Source: Paramecium tetraurelia
Lineage: Eukaryota; Ciliophora; Oligohymenophorea; Peniculida; Parameciidae
Direction: 5' to 3'
Length of the DNA stretch: 64,000 nt
NCBI RefSeq assembly: GCF_000165425.1
Contig: NW_001799643.1
Span: 274,365-338,364 of the forward strand
The translations under genes were made by a program, and so were the position numbers. Under the pieces are notes generated by a model. The model worked only from the letters and a program-made list of their open reading frames with translations. It searched no databases and was not told the origin of the DNA. Positions 12,674 through 26,250 of the stretch are shown piece after piece. Numbering within the stretch: the first letter of the stretch is position 1; each line of letters starts with the position of its first letter.

Positions 12674-14062
12674 ATGAAATAAACACATATTTTCTTCATA
12701 TTGATATCATGCAATGTAGTTTGTAATCTTGCTATGTCAATCATTGCACCATTTTACCCATAATTTGCTAAATCTAAAGACCTTTCTGAAGATATCATAG
12801 GTATTGTTTTTGCAGCTCATCCTTTGGGACAGTTTATTTCTTCCTTGATTCTAGGAAAAGTAATAACCCATGTAAAAAATATGCTAATCATAGGATAATA
12901 GATAGAAAATAATGGTTATTGGCATATTCTTATAAGGGGTAGGCTTGTTCTTTTTTGGTTTGTTATACTATTTTGATCCTTATTGGGTAATTCTAATAGG
13001 AAGTTTTACTGCTAGATTGATTGGTGGAATAGTATTTATATCATGAAATAAACAATAGGGTGCATCTATGTTTATGACACCATTTTATGCATTTATTCCT
13101 TAATTATTTCCAAAATCAATTGAAGAAAAAATAGCAATAGCAGAAGTCTCAACCTCTATTGGATTCTTAGGTGGTCCTATATTGGGTTCAGCTTTATATC
13201 AGTTGGGTGGGTTTGTATTACCTTTTTTTTTCTTTGGTGGGTGTTCATTTGGGTTAGCAATAATTCTAATAATTTTTTCTAAAAGTTTGGATGTGCCTGA
13301 AGTAGATCTTAGTTAATCAATCATATTACATTAATCTATATAAAACTAAGAATCAATTATAGATGCAGGTTTTAGTATATCATATCTCTCATTACTTTTC
13401 AATTACCCAGTCGTAATATCATTTATTACAAATACTTTAACGCTATCGCTATGGACATTTTATAATCCTACGATAGCTATTTATTTTTTGGAAGAATATG
13501 GCATTAAAGAAGAATATTCTGGATATTGGATATCAATAAATGCAGGAACATTTGGATTTTCTACTCTATTCATATCTAGGATAAAATCCCATAAAAAATT
13601 TTATATGTATTTTGGTCTGGTAATCAGTGGATTATTGCAATTTTATATGGGTCCTGACTATAAGTTCACCAATTTACATCCAAAATTTGTGTATACAATA
13701 GTAGCCTGGTCATTAGTTGGATTTACTGGAGGATTTCCATATGTACTGACATTGCCTTAAGTAGACTAAATTCTTAAAAAAGACTATTTTAAATATCCGA
13801 CACAATGTGCAAATATAGCATCTGCAGTGTATCTAAATAAAAATATGAAAGTTTTAATGCCAGTTTAGCCGGAGGAGAATTGCTTGGTCCAATTATGGGA
13901 GGTTATCTTACAAAGTGGTATGGATTTCAAAGGTCGGCATCATTATTAGGCTTTGCTGTTCTGATATGTTGTGCTTGTTATGTGCCTTATTTATTTTACT
14001 TGGATGAGAAGCTTGCCAGAACAAAAGCAAATAAATTAAAAAAAGCTGGTTTAAAAGAATGA
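12674..14062 (+). CDS. Major facilitator superfamily transporter (434 aa)
   Basis: Four exons joined by introns of 34 nt (12860-12893), 27 nt (13032-13058) and 23 nt (13829-13851, ending AAG) give 435 codons from ATG 12674 to TGA 14060-14062. The product has the usual length and about 12 hydrophobic segments. The first junction restores the MFS loop signature DNRQKIMVIG after helix 2, and the second restores GGIGASMFMTPFYAF. Later come TSIGFLGGPILGSAL and GGELLGPIMGGYLTKWYG, the drug/amine antiporter style of MFS_1. SLC18B1-like transporters are a reasonable comparison; the substrate is unknown. It starts 277 bp after the NACHT stop on the same strand. Confidence 0.9.
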
Positions 14063-14099
14063 AAATATAATTTGTTTTAGATATTTGATAATACATTTT

Positions 14100-14432
14100 A
14101 AACTAATCACAAATTAATTTTTAATGAGATGAAGCACCTTATTTATGTAAATCATTCATTAAATGTTTAATCCGTAAGCATGAACCAAGATTTTCCTGAT
14201 ACTAATAGAAACTGAAGTTATTTCTTATTGGTAGATCTTAAGCGTCTATAAGATGAGCAATCTAATTAATCTCTTTAACATCATCTCCTCCAATTACAAC
14301 ATCTATCAAGAATGGTACATTTTGACCCATTATTAATCCTAAATAATCAAGATCTTACTAATAATAATATTTATTTATAATAATTTGACATTTATTTAAT
14401 TATATTATTATTGATTAAGAAGAAAATTACAT
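14100..14432 (-). CDS. Unassigned open frame downstream of the GST gene
   Basis: A frame from ATG 14432-14430 contains a convincing protein-like stretch (DYLGLIMGQNVPFLIDVV, then GGDDVKEINQIAHLIDAQD, ENLGSCLRIKHLMNDL). No clean stop was found: the frame stays open into the 3' end of the convergent MFS gene, and a frame change near 14130 would be needed to reach a nearby TGA. It may be the last exon of a gene, or a decayed one. Both the limits and the family are uncertain. Confidence 0.3.
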
Positions 14433-14442
14433 AATGTGTAGT

Positions 14443-15237
14443 TCATTTTGGAGGTTATCTGATGTGTATGTCTTTCAAACTTTTAAAAAAGCAAGGATTT
14501 AATCTGTATAAGTAACTGTTGACCTTTTCGACACCTTCAACTATAAGTAATTCATAATCTGGCACCTTTCCTGCTTTGGAACATGGAAGCTACAGAATAG
14601 TCTCTCCATATTTATTAAACTACTATATATTTGAATTTGAAACTTTTGTAAAATTCTTTGTTAATTCACATTGCTAAATTATAGGCTTAAAGGCATTTAG
14701 GTTCACAAATATGGGAATGAAGCAAAAATCAATAAGTGATATTTAATCTCCATTCATATATTTTTTGTCCTCTAACCATCTTTCTACTTGTGCTATATTT
14801 TGTTTTACTAATTCCTTGTACTTAAAGAATCTCTTTTAATATATAAAATTATTACTTCCTCATCAAAGCTAAAAAAAAAAATAGACATATTTTTCATTAG
14901 TTCACTTGCATATTCAAATTTGCCTCTGTCTAAGGCTTTTTATATTGGATCAGATGACATAATTTAAGGCAGTGTTATTTCATCGATATACTCCATTATT
15001 GCGTCAGATTCAAATAAAACAACTAAGTTACATGATAATTTATTATATACTGTCATCTCCGATTATTAATATTGGTACTTTAGATAAAGGGCTAATTTTT
15101 ACAAACCATTCAGGTTTGCAATGCATCTCAATAAATTTTATTTCGAACTTAATGTTTTTGTGACACATTAAAGCAAGCACTCTCATGCTATAGGGGCATA
15201 ATTTAAAGGTAACTAGTGTGTGTTTAAGTTTTTACAT
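14443..15237 (-). CDS. Glutathione S-transferase family protein (247 aa)
   Basis: Three exons with introns of 28 nt (15023-15050) and 23 nt (14833-14855, ending AAG) give 248 codons from ATG 15237-15235 to TGA 14445-14443. The N-terminal thioredoxin-like domain has LCPYSMRV with Cys14 in the active-site place, then SPLSKVPILI (cis-proline loop) and LFESDAIMEYIDE, the glutathione gamma-glutamyl contact. The C-terminal helical domain has VERWLEDKKYMNGDQISLID. A cysteine active site instead of Tyr/Ser points to omega-like or related classes with thioltransferase or dehydroascorbate reductase activity; this is inferred. It should be soluble, as no signal or membrane segment is seen. Confidence 0.88.
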
Positions 15238-15242
15238 CAAAT

Positions 15243-15545
15243 CTTAAATTAATTTAAGAATAAATTTAATTACGCCAAAAGAATTTCTGAATTCTTTACT
15301 TTAATATAAAAAAAAACATCACATTTTTATGGAGAAAAATTCTTACTTAGAGGACTATTTGGCATATTCCTATTTACAAAATCTTCACGACTTGTCATAA
15401 TAATTAATTTTAATGACCCTAAGCAATTAATTGATATCTTTTTGCAATTTCTAAAATTCTTGAATCATAATCCTTCAATTTTGATTCTGAATAAAAATTT
15501 AATGGGAATTAGTTTATTAATTATCCTTTTCATTTGGATATGTTG
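15243..15545 (-). pseudogene. Broken or unresolved coding remnant
   Basis: Protein-like pieces occur in different frames of the minus strand: KLKDYDSRILEIAKRYQLIA followed, one frame over, by SLKLIIMTSREDFVNRNMP and more. No GT...AG segment of usual size joins them, and no upstream ATG fits. It lies in the divergent gap between the GST gene and the coiled-coil gene at 15619. I read it as a decayed gene or the end of an undetected spliced one; the family is not recognised. Confidence 0.3.
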
Positions 15546-15618
15546 TCTGATAACACTTAGGAAATGGATAAGAATTATAACTATAAAAAGTTTAATATAT
15601 AAAAAATAACAAAAAAAT

Positions 15619-18100
15619 ATGAAACGTCGTCCCCAAAGTGCCATAATAACTAAACTGATAAGAGAGAGATAAGAATCAGCAGTAAATACGTAAGATTACG
15701 ATTCTAAAAGAGTTCTTAAATGATCTACTCTAAAAAGCAAACTCCATAACAAGTAGCCCCAAAAGAGTATTTTGAAGATTAAGAACAATTGTATTTCGTG
15801 AATTTGTAATTGAAATAATAGTGTAATGAGATTAAATAAGAAAATTAAAAACTCAAAGCCTACATAGCTCAATTAAAAGTATGGAAATATATTTAGCATA
15901 GAAATAAATTGTGAGGATTGAGAAGGTAGATAAGTATTAAGTAAACTGTGATCCTCTTGGAGTAATATAGAGTGGAGAAGGGAGCATAGTACCCATTTTG
16001 AAAGCTAAAGTAAAGGAATAGCGTAATTAAATTGAAGAACTATAAACTGATTTGCATCAATAGTATAAGTCTGTTAAATTGACAAAATTATCAGAGTTGT
16101 AAAGAGAAATTTAGAATTAGTAGAATGAAATAATGAAACTCAGATAAGTGATTTAATCTGCCCTCAATATTACTGATTAAGAGTAAAAATATTATATAAA
16201 ATAACAAGTTTGGTTAATGATCCAAATGTAATTGAAAAGTTATCAAAATTTACAATAACTGTACACTAACAAGAGAACTCAATTTAATAATTGATTAAAC
16301 AAAATGATAAATTAAAGATTGAATATTAGGAAATGTCTAATGATAATGCTAAATTACTTGAGGAAATGAAGTATTTGAATTTTGAGAAGATTAATTACAA
16401 AAAACAATTGGAGGAATAAACAATCACTGAGAGTGAGATTTATCAATAAAAGAAAAGAGAGTTCTTGGAAATGAAATTAGCGTATACATCTGAATATATT
16501 TATAGTGCTACATTGAAGTAATTGGATACATTAAAGGGTGAGTTGTCCTTGTATGAGAATAAGTCCAAATCGCTATAGAAGTAAATCAAAGATTAAGAAA
16601 AAGAGTTTAAATAGAGTACGATGGAATTACAGAAGCAAAAATAAAATTTAGAAGATTAATGCAATAAAAAGGATATAATGATGTAATTTAGCTTATTATT
16701 TTAGATAAGACCTAAATGATAGAATTAATATCTTGGATTTATTAAAACAAAAAAACTCTCCTAAACCCTCTGAGTCTCCCCTTACTCTATAACACAAAAA
16801 GTCTTTCTCTCCTCCCACAACATATAGAGATGAAATGACTTAATTCCCAGAAAATCAATCATCAGATATTAATTCGGATGCTAATTGTAGTCCTATTAAT
16901 AAGAACCAATTAGAAGTCTTATTTTAACAATTAAAATTCAAGATCCTCTCTTAAAAATTAACAAAGGAAAGGATACATTTTACATTCCATAATAAAGAAT
17001 TCATATAATTAGGAGAGGCAATCTAAGTTTTTATGAATGCACCCTATAACTTTTAGAAGTCCGATTCAATAATACTTTGTAGATATCTGATTGGAGAGGA
17101 TCAAGGATTCTCTAATTCTTTATAATTTTAGGATACATAAGAAGTAAGAGAAATTATAGATCAACTTTATAGTCATCCTAAAATAAAATCTGAATATGTA
17201 TATCTATATAAAATATAATAGTTGACATTTCAGACAATCTTGAAATAGAATTACTACTCAAAATTAGTAAATTAAAAATTGGTTTAATGCAACATACCAA
17301 GTAAAATATACAATCGAGATGATTTTATACTGCTATTGAAAAACAACTTTAATTTCACTTATGAGCAAATAGACTATATGTTGATGATGAATTATTTATA
17401 TTCGAATGAAGTCGATAATATCGATATCAATGTTCTCAGAAAATTTATATAGCAGGAGTGTGATCTCTAAGCAACACTTCATAATTTAGCATATGTTTGT
17501 CAGGAATCTATTCGATATATTCCAAAGAAGATCAATAAAGTTTCATATTCAGATGATGATTAATCTAATTTTCCAATAGTTGAAAGTAAGGATTTGAAAT
17601 CTGTCTAAACACAAAGAGATGATTCAAAAATTGAAATGAGACCACCTGAATTATCAAATCAAGTATAAAACATCATTACAAGTGAACAATACTTAACATT
17701 CTCATGTATAATTTAATATATTTCAACATTAGAATTTAAAAACTCTGATTAATAACTCAAAAGTTCGGAATCTAGAAAACCAAGCAATCATAATAACAAT
17801 AGTGATATCTTACAATATAGTCAATCATTACTACCTTAGGCTACTTTAAAAAGACCATCAGAATATTAATAGATCACATCAGATAACTCCATTCACTTTA
17901 ATATTACAAATTAATTCTAGTCTCCTTAATAAAATAAGAAAAGAATAAATTAAATAAGTGAATTTTAAACAGGAAAAGAGATTGTTGATTAAAGGAATAT
18001 CCAATACAATGTTGATAATGATACATAAATTACTGATGTCAACAAAAAAGAGGATGAGTATTATGAGGAAATCTAGGAGGAATATATAGAAGAATTGTGA
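15619..18100 (+). CDS. Coiled-coil protein, unknown family (793 aa)
   Basis: Five exons; introns at 15682-15710 (29 nt), 15879-15901 (23), 16183-16208 (26) and 16683-16704 (22) bring 794 codons exactly into frame from ATG 15619 to TGA 18098-18100. Residues about 50-370 form a long charged coiled coil rich in E/K/Q. A proline/serine stretch (KNSPKPSESPLT) follows, and then a globular region with LKNNFNFTYEQIDYMLMM and VDNIDINVLRKFIQ that loosely resembles an EF-hand pair without clear calcium ligands. The last 150 residues are polar and end in an acidic tail. Such proteins are common in ciliate cytoskeletons, but no specific function can be assigned. Confidence 0.85.
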
Positions 18101-18146
18101 TAATTATAAAGTAATAAAATTTATTTTGATATTTTAATTAATAAAA

Positions 18147-19622
18147 ATGAATGTTTATTGTTAATTGGCTGGGTATCATTAAGGTATTTATCACCCATGT
18201 AGTAATTAGATGAACCCTTGGAATTAATATGTCTCAACCCTGAATGCATTTCCAACAATAAAGTTCTTAATTGTATTGCCTGCATAGAGGAAAGTCATTC
18301 TGGTCATTCTGTCATTCATTATAAGAAATTTATAACTCTTTTGTAAAAATAAGGAGCCCATCTATTGAATGAAATTGTATGAAATATGTTCTAAGTTCAA
18401 GGATTTTAAATTGCAGGACTCTACCAATAGTCAAAATGATATGTTAAGTAAAATAAGAGAAATAATTAAACAACTAACTGAATTATAAGATATTGTGAAT
18501 GATGCCATTAATAAATAGAAGGATATGCTGGAGAGAAAATTGTAATACTATGAATGTATTAATCAATATATAAAATAAGAATTTGCAAGTCTGTTACCAA
18601 CACAAGAGATATTTAATTAAGCAATTAAGTAACATGATTAGAGTCTGATATAAAAGTTGATGACCTAATTCTTTTTGAAGGTTGACTACAACTCAAAGAG
18701 ATAAGAATTTGTTGCAAGAAACAACTACCTCATTGATCAATCAGAGGAAACAGAGGGAGAGAACATCCTGTTTAGAAAACTCAGAGAATTCATTAATTCA
18801 TTTAGATAAGACATAGACAATAATTATTTGTTATAAAACTCTTAGTTGAGTACCAGTTTCAAACAAAAGAAGCTCTCCTAAACAAATAATGAATTCAAAC
18901 GCTCTCATCAGAGAATTGCAAGTTATAAGAGAGTAGTATCAGCTGAGAAATCTCCAGGCTCTCCAGATGATAGGATATCTATCACCTAATCCCTCAGCTA
19001 ATTTTATTACAAACCAAATGCAGTTTAGAAAAGAGTAGGAGAATAAGTTTAATTAATTGAAACATAGAATGCATTTACTTCAACGTATTCATTTCATCCT
19101 GAATGCTTTGGCTAAGGATTACAAATGACATCCAAACAAATTAAACTAACTACTGATAATGAAAAAAGAATGGCACTCATTAAACCTTCAATTTATGGAA
19201 GTGGATTGGCAAGAGAATAACGAATCACACTAGTAATCAAGGTTTGCAGAAATTCCAATTAAAGATATCCTATGGCAGTTGGAATATGTGATTAATAAAA
19301 GTTACAGGAAGATAATTTTATATTTTCTGGTTCTGCTGAACATGTTTCAGCCTCGCATAACAAAGATCATGGATGCTACCTTTTGAATGCTAATGGACAT
19401 ATAAGATCGATGACTGGATAGGATATGTCAAAGAGTTCTCCAAACTTAAGATTTTATAGTAACTCTACACTTGAACTAACTTTCAAGCCATTCCATAAAC
19501 AACTAATAATAAACAGAGATTAACAGGTCTAAACCACAATACCATTGGAATTCTATAAGGATCAAAAACTGTTCTTTTGTGTAAGATTGGCTGATTTGAA
19601 TGACTGCATAGAAATTTAATGA
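18147..19622 (+). CDS. Zinc-finger / coiled-coil / SPRY-like protein (474 aa)
   Basis: Three exons, introns 18184-18209 (26 nt) and 18377-18401 (25 nt, ending AAG), 475 codons to TGA 19620-19622. The N-terminus has a B-box-like set of ligands (CLNPECISNNKVLNCIAC, HSGHSVIH). A helical coiled coil follows to about residue 170, then a serine-rich linker. The last 190 residues form a beta-rich domain with SFHPECFGQGLQM, HGCYLLNANGHIRSMTG, LRFYSNSTLELTF and LFFCVRLADLND, which resembles a SPRY/B30.2 fold. That layout matches TRIM-type proteins without a visible RING. A ligand-binding or ubiquitin-related role is inference. It starts 46 bp after the previous stop. Confidence 0.82.
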
Positions 19623-19681
19623 TATTATAGTATGCAATATTATAAAAAAAGTTTTGTTTAAATAATTACTTCTTTATAAAA

Positions 19682-20564
19682 TCATGCTTTTCTCTAATTT
19701 ACTCTATCAATTTTATGATTGAAATTTCCCTTAAAATATGGTTGAATATTGTAATATAACATTAATGTCAAAGCGTCTTTTGTGGCTAATAAAAATCGTT
19801 GAGTAGATCCCTAAATTAGATAGGTTAACTTCTATGATTTCAGTACTCGACTTGTACATTCAAACACATTTTTATATTGAACAGGTGAATGATTAAAATT
19901 AAGAGTGTCAGCCTTCATCATGAGCATTATTTTGAAAAAAGGAAAAGATATAATATGAGATACAAATGTTAGGAGTTAGACCCAAAACAATCGACCAATA
20001 AATGGAAGAGCATCTGTAATATCCTTAGTACTATCGTAAAATCCAAATTACAGACCTCTGAACACTACAACAGGGGAAATGCAAGCACTAAACCCCTTAT
20101 AGTATCCTAATATGCCATCATTTTTAAAAATCTCAACTAGACATTCTCTCCATGTTAGATCAATTCTTTTTCCGACTTTTTATAAATATTTAGTTCTCTA
20201 AGACACAAATTCGTATGGATACATAACCAACATCGTTGAAGCCCCAGCTAGACTCCCAATGAGTATATTCTTTAAGTGTTTATAATCATTTACTAAATTA
20301 CGACATAAGATTACTTTTCTTTTGGAAAACTTTAGAATAGGCATCTTTAAAAGCAAAAGCTAGTGATTGATGAGGAATATAAGTTATTGCTTGAGGAATA
20401 ACCCCTCTCCAAATGACCAAATAATTCTTACATAAGTTATTCATATATACTTTTTATTCCTTATGTAGAATGGTCCTTGGAAAATTTTCGATGGATGTAC
20501 AACAAAAACTTGAAATAAAAGAGGACGTTGTGGCAACAAATATATCAATAACGAAATCTGTCAT
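19682..20564 (-). CDS. Divergent mitochondrial carrier family protein (286 aa)
   Basis: Two exons around a 22-nt intron (20293-20314), 287 codons from ATG 20564-20562 to TGA 19684-19682. The length and three-repeat plan fit the SLC25 carriers of the inner mitochondrial membrane. Repeat 1 has LVIWRGVIPQAITYIPHQSL, repeat 2 GSLAGASTMLVMYPYEF and YYKGFSACISPVVVFRGLQFG, repeat 3 FPFFKIMLMMKAD and IQGSTQRFLL. The RGxxPQ and YKGF blocks and the LMMK stretch place it near ADP/ATP carriers. The proline-acidic-basic gate motif is degenerate in all three repeats and the RRRMMM signature is absent, so the substrate may differ. Confidence 0.82.
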
Positions 20565-20648
20565 AAAAATTATTAATTTAGGATTTAGAAATAGGATTTA
20601 GTAGTTGGATTCTAATTTCTATATATTAATTTAAATTGATCAAATTTT

Positions 20649-22333
20649 TCATTGAAATTAGACTAAAAATTCCTCTGCATTATATATTTTATTTCCACCG
20701 TAAATTATCACTTTATTTATGCTTTTAGCAAAGTCACTCAACTCAGCATATTCATTATAACAAGCTCCTTCAGTAAAGCATACCAAAATGCCTTTGATAG
20801 TGGACAATAAACCGAATTCTAATCTCTAAAATAGAATTGAGAATTACTGATATATTCTTAACTCTGGAATCATACATGGTCAAAATTGATTATAGTTCAT
20901 CAATTTTCAATTCGTTTAAAAATAGGTTTTCTAACATTTACACAATTGAAGACTTCTTTCCTAATATCAAAATAGGATTAAACATTTACTTTACAATAAG
21001 TAATTTTAAAAGTTTTTCAATAGACCCTTTCCAGAATTAGGTATTTTGGATGTGATGGCAGCAAATAAGGATTTATATACGCTTTGTTATTTATTGTTTT
21101 AATTGGATGCTACTCTTTATTTAAAATTAGTAAGAATGTTCAAATATTTTTCATTTTTAATTTAAAACACCTATTCAAATTTTTTAAACTCTTATTAATT
21201 ATAATTGTTTAATAACATTAGAATCAATAATCTGAGTTTATCGATTTTCCTTAGATTGCTCAAACTTGATTATCCTCTGATTGTGGATAATCATTGACAG
21301 TCACAGTTTCATTTTATAAGATACTTTATCCCAATTGATAAAATTTATCCAGTGACTTTTATTTGGCAATTTAAGTCAATTGTTTGGCTAGATTAATGTG
21401 TGAGTCAACCATCTTTTTTTATTGATTCATTTATGGTACTAAATCAATTGCATTGAGAGCACTTGAAATTTCTTGATTTTGTTATGACACCTATTAATAT
21501 TGAGTGTTCCAATCATTTAATTCATTATCAATTTTATCGATTGCATCAGGCAAAGCCATATTACAGGCTTAGAGCCATAAATTATCATATTAAGGAGAGA
21601 GATCATATACTTGATCCTCCAATTTAACTTTATTGTATTTGATATTGAGAGTATCATGTAGCAATGCTCCATAGGTGTTTGAATGCATTATTAAAGTGTT
21701 TAGATCGATATCTCTGTCTGGTAATATGATAGCTAGCAGAGGGTAATCAGAATTGAATTCAAATTATTTGAGTTTTTCAATCAATTCTTTAGCAATTTGT
21801 TCAATTTTAGAATTCTTTTGGAAGAGAATCAACGGTTAGACTTTAAGAGCCATGATGATAGAAAACAATCCAGTTACAACTTGATTTTCTAGATTAAAGA
21901 AATTATGATTGAGAGCAACAAAGTCAAGATTGTGTTCGTATACTTTTTATATTTTTTAGACAGCCCCACTAATTTTGCTAAGTTCTTTGGCCATGTATTC
22001 TAGTAAAGTGTTTTCAACAGGAGATGAGAAATTAATGAACACTTCTGAATAAAGATCTCGATTAAAGTCTTCAACCAATTTTTCTATGCTAGCTTGTATT
22101 GGTTGTATGAAATAAAGTGCTGTGACTCCGTGTAATCTCTCTCGATTTTGGTCAAGATTGAAATGAAGAGTAATGCACATTTCTCTCAAATCTCCGACTC
22201 TGTAAATAGTGGACAATCTTTTTTCACAGTAGGAATCATAACAGAGTATTTTCCATGGAATTCTTATATCTGGCTTAAGGATTGGAGTCAAGGCATCTCT
22301 TTAGGCTTGAATAAGTGACGTGTTTATTTGCAT
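20649..22333 (-). CDS. SLY1: SLY1/SCFD1-type Sec1/Munc18 protein, frame broken once
   Basis: The frame opens at ATG 22333-22331 and gives ILKPDIRIPWKILCYDSY, VGDLREMCITLHFNL, VTALYFIQP and VFINFSSP, which match the start of SLY1, the SM protein that drives ER-Golgi SNARE fusion. Two normal introns (20961-20989, 29 nt; 20826-20847, 22 nt) join the C-terminal part, where EFGLLSTIKGILVCFTEGA and INKVIIYGGNKIYNAEEFL match the family's closing GG-strand motif; the stop is TGA 20651-20649. Between them, near 21265-21295, the frame shifts by two bases: the first frame meets TGA just after DNQV, the second carries on as SLSNLRKIDKLRLL. No usual intron fixes this. About 545 residues result, a little short for SLY1. 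Either a lesion, a sequence error or an odd splice explains it. Confidence 0.85.
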
Positions 22334-22452
22334 TTATAATTAATTTATTATATATATATACAGACATTTATAATAATTATTCATTCAAATGATTACATGT
22401 TTGATTTGTACGTACTATGAGTGATGATATCTTTTTAATAGTGTGTGCGTAA

Positions 22453-23712
<1,260 letters not shown>

Positions 23713-23794
23713 GATTTATCATCAATAATATAATCAATTTCCTAAAATGTCTACACAAAATAAATAACAATTCTTGATATTTTTATTAATAACT

Positions 23795-24747
23795 TCATTT
23801 TTTAAATTTAACACACTGTCCATTCTCCAATTTTAGATCCTATTCCAATTATTTATTTCCTTAATCAGATTTCACAGTAAATAACTACTCATTTTTCACA
23901 AATTCAGGTTTCTCTAATTTTGATTTAATAAGAGCAACAAACAAATCCTTAGTCTCCTTTGTTGCATCAGGAAGTTCATAATGATATATTGCTTTTTGAT
24001 TTATTTATGCTTATTGATATTATTAGTTAATTATTTAATGTTTCTGGGGAATCTTAGGTTTTTATTATTGCTTTTAGACTTACTTCTATTATTAAATTTA
24101 GGGTTGGATTTTAGTGATTTCCTTAGGCTCTTCTTTTGGATATGGTTTTTGCGATTATTTAATATATTGTACATTTTATCTAAAATCCTATTTGAAGTCA
24201 CTTAAATCAAAGTCATTTAGATCATTAGTGTCTTCATTAGGAGAGATATCAACATAATCTCCATTCATATCAAAGAAGTAAAACTAGTAATTTAAAGATA
24301 TAAATACTTGACCATCTTCACATTACAATTTCCATCCCAAAGGTTCGCCAGATTTATCATAATAGCATCCATTATTATCAAGAAAGTTGTAATCAGCATC
24401 CAATTTGGTAATATTTACTTTCTGTTAGTGTTTTCCCAACTTCGATGGATCTCTTTTGTAAGGAACAAAGAATCCATCTAAGTTGTAAAAGAAAGACCGA
24501 CCATCAGGAAATTTCACAAACCATCCCATAGGTTCAGCCAAACTATTATAATAACAATCCTTTTCATCAACCCAACTAATCATAGGATGAGATGTATATA
24601 CCCATTATTGGCATCTAGAATGAAGCTTGCTCCGTCTTATAATTTAAATGCAGGTTATCCATCAAGCTCTATTTCATAAAAGTTTTTAAATCTATCTGGG
24701 TCATGATCAGGCAATGTCTCTGTATCAATATCTGTAGGTATGATCAT
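23795..24747 (-). CDS. Q-rich protein with two internal repeats (308 aa)
   Basis: Two exons around a 26-nt intron (24576-24601), 309 codons from ATG 24747-24745 to TGA 23797-23795. Two copies of a 55-residue unit are visible: FILDANNGWVDEKDCYYN...EPMGWFVKFPDGRSFFYN and LDADYNFLDNNGCYYDKSG...EPLGWKLQCEDGQVF. They share an NG-W/Y-D-CYY-EPxGW-DG pattern. A glutamine/lysine-rich linker and a short conserved-looking C-terminus follow. The family is not recognised. Its ATG overlaps the TGA of the FAD monooxygenase gene upstream on the same strand (ATGA at 24744-24747), and no other ATG in exon 1 offers an alternative start. Confidence 0.8.
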
Positions 24748-26228
24748 TATTGTTATTATTATTAATAAATATGCATATCATTTCTCACAATCATCTTATT
24801 GACATTCTCAATATCTATTCTTTCGTAATTTGAATCGCAATTGATGCTATACCATTTTCTCTCCTTCTTTCTTAATATCTCCCTGACAACTAATGGCGCC
24901 AATTAACCTCCATTCTCTCCAATATCTCCTGAATTGTACTTAAAACCTATTTCCTCTTTCGGGAAGACTAAAGGAATGCAATCATCCACTTTTAATCTCT
25001 TATATATTGGATCCAATTCAATGAGAGATCCCCCTAATTTCACACCAGTCTAATATAGAAAATCTGGAGTATTTTTCATAACACTTTGGTAGATTTTGAG
25101 TTTGTTGATATCAAATGTAAATGATTTGGCAATATTAAGTGATTTCTTGTAGTATTTCAAAGCAGTCTCTATATTATCTTGTGCAATCTATTATCTCTCT
25201 TTTTAATAATACAAAAGATCTTTTTAATCTTTGATTTTATAAGCTAAGTTTTGTGCATCTTGAATTCCTGTGTTCATTCCAAATCCACCTGCTGGAGGCA
25301 TTCCATGACATGCATCCCCAACTAGAACACAATTATTCTTATAATATTACTCTGCATAGACAGCACCCATCCTCCAAAATCCCACTGACTTTATTTCGAT
25401 ATCATTTACTTAACTAAGTAATGTTTTATTTATGAGATTTTTAATTAATACATGATCTTACTTTATGTGTTAGACTTCCTATATGTCAGTTTTACCAGTC
25501 AATAGATCTAAGGGTATTTGAATAGCAAAGATGCCATCTTCAATTCTATGTTTGATTATGACTGCTGTAATATCAGAGTTATATATGAATGATAACATTG
25601 AGTTGTATTATTCAAGTCTATTTACTAACTACTTGGATGTGAAATGAATATTTAAAAATCTTTAAAGATCTCGATTGCCTATCAATTTGATTTTCAGATA
25701 ATCCCTAACAAAACCATTCAATCCATCACATCCATATAGATAGTCACATGTTATATCATCATTAACTTTGATAATTTTATCCTTGAATTCAATTTTCTTA
25801 ATTTCCTTATTTAATTAAATTTTATCTCTTATTCCCTCTTAGACATGTTAGACAAATAGACTTTATGGTAAATGAGCATAACTCGTGTAAGAATATTGTT
25901 TGTAATCTATTAATTAACGTGTACTATTCAATGGTTACTCTCCAATTCTACGCAAATAGACATAATTAGAAAAATGTTGGATATTTTCTAATGGTAATTG
26001 GATGTTTAATTCATCCAGAATCTACATATCAACTAGAAAGTAGTACTTCCATTGTTCTCATATTGAGATAATGAGCTGAAGGATGTGCTGATAAAAAGGA
26101 TTGCTTTTCGAATATTTGAAAAGGGATGTTAAATCTCTTAAAATAATGTCCTAAAATGAGACCAACTCTATAAAGTTTATAATGTATTACGGTCCAGCAC
26201 CAACAATCAAATGAGGGATATGCACCAT
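24744..26228 (-). CDS. FAD-dependent monooxygenase (478 aa)
   Basis: Three exons, introns 26168-26190 (23 nt) and 26022-26046 (25 nt), 479 codons from ATG 26228-26226 to TGA 24746-24744. The first exons join to PHLIVGAGPVGLILG, the GxGxxG dinucleotide-binding loop, with a FEKQ acidic strand end after it. LYGCDGLNGFVRDYL is the DG motif and VLVGDACHGMPPAGGFGMNTGIQDAQNLAYK the GD motif plus the substrate-side GMN loop. This is the PF01494 (phenol hydroxylase/UbiH-like) class of NAD(P)H-dependent flavoprotein hydroxylases; the aromatic substrate is unknown. The protein ends in a run of glutamines. Only 22 bp separate it from the PHF5A stop upstream, and its own stop overlaps the next start. Confidence 0.92.
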
Positions 26229-26250
26229 GTTTATAATATATTATTAATAA

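Noticed and set aside
13400-14100. Long minus-strand frame antisense to the MFS gene
   Set aside because: TGA is rare in this composition, so antisense frames stay open; the plus-strand MFS protein explains the sequence fully.
15330-15465. Plus-strand ORF of about 44 codons starting MEKNSYLEDY
   Set aside because: No family, no conservation cue, and it overlaps better protein-like pieces on the other strand.
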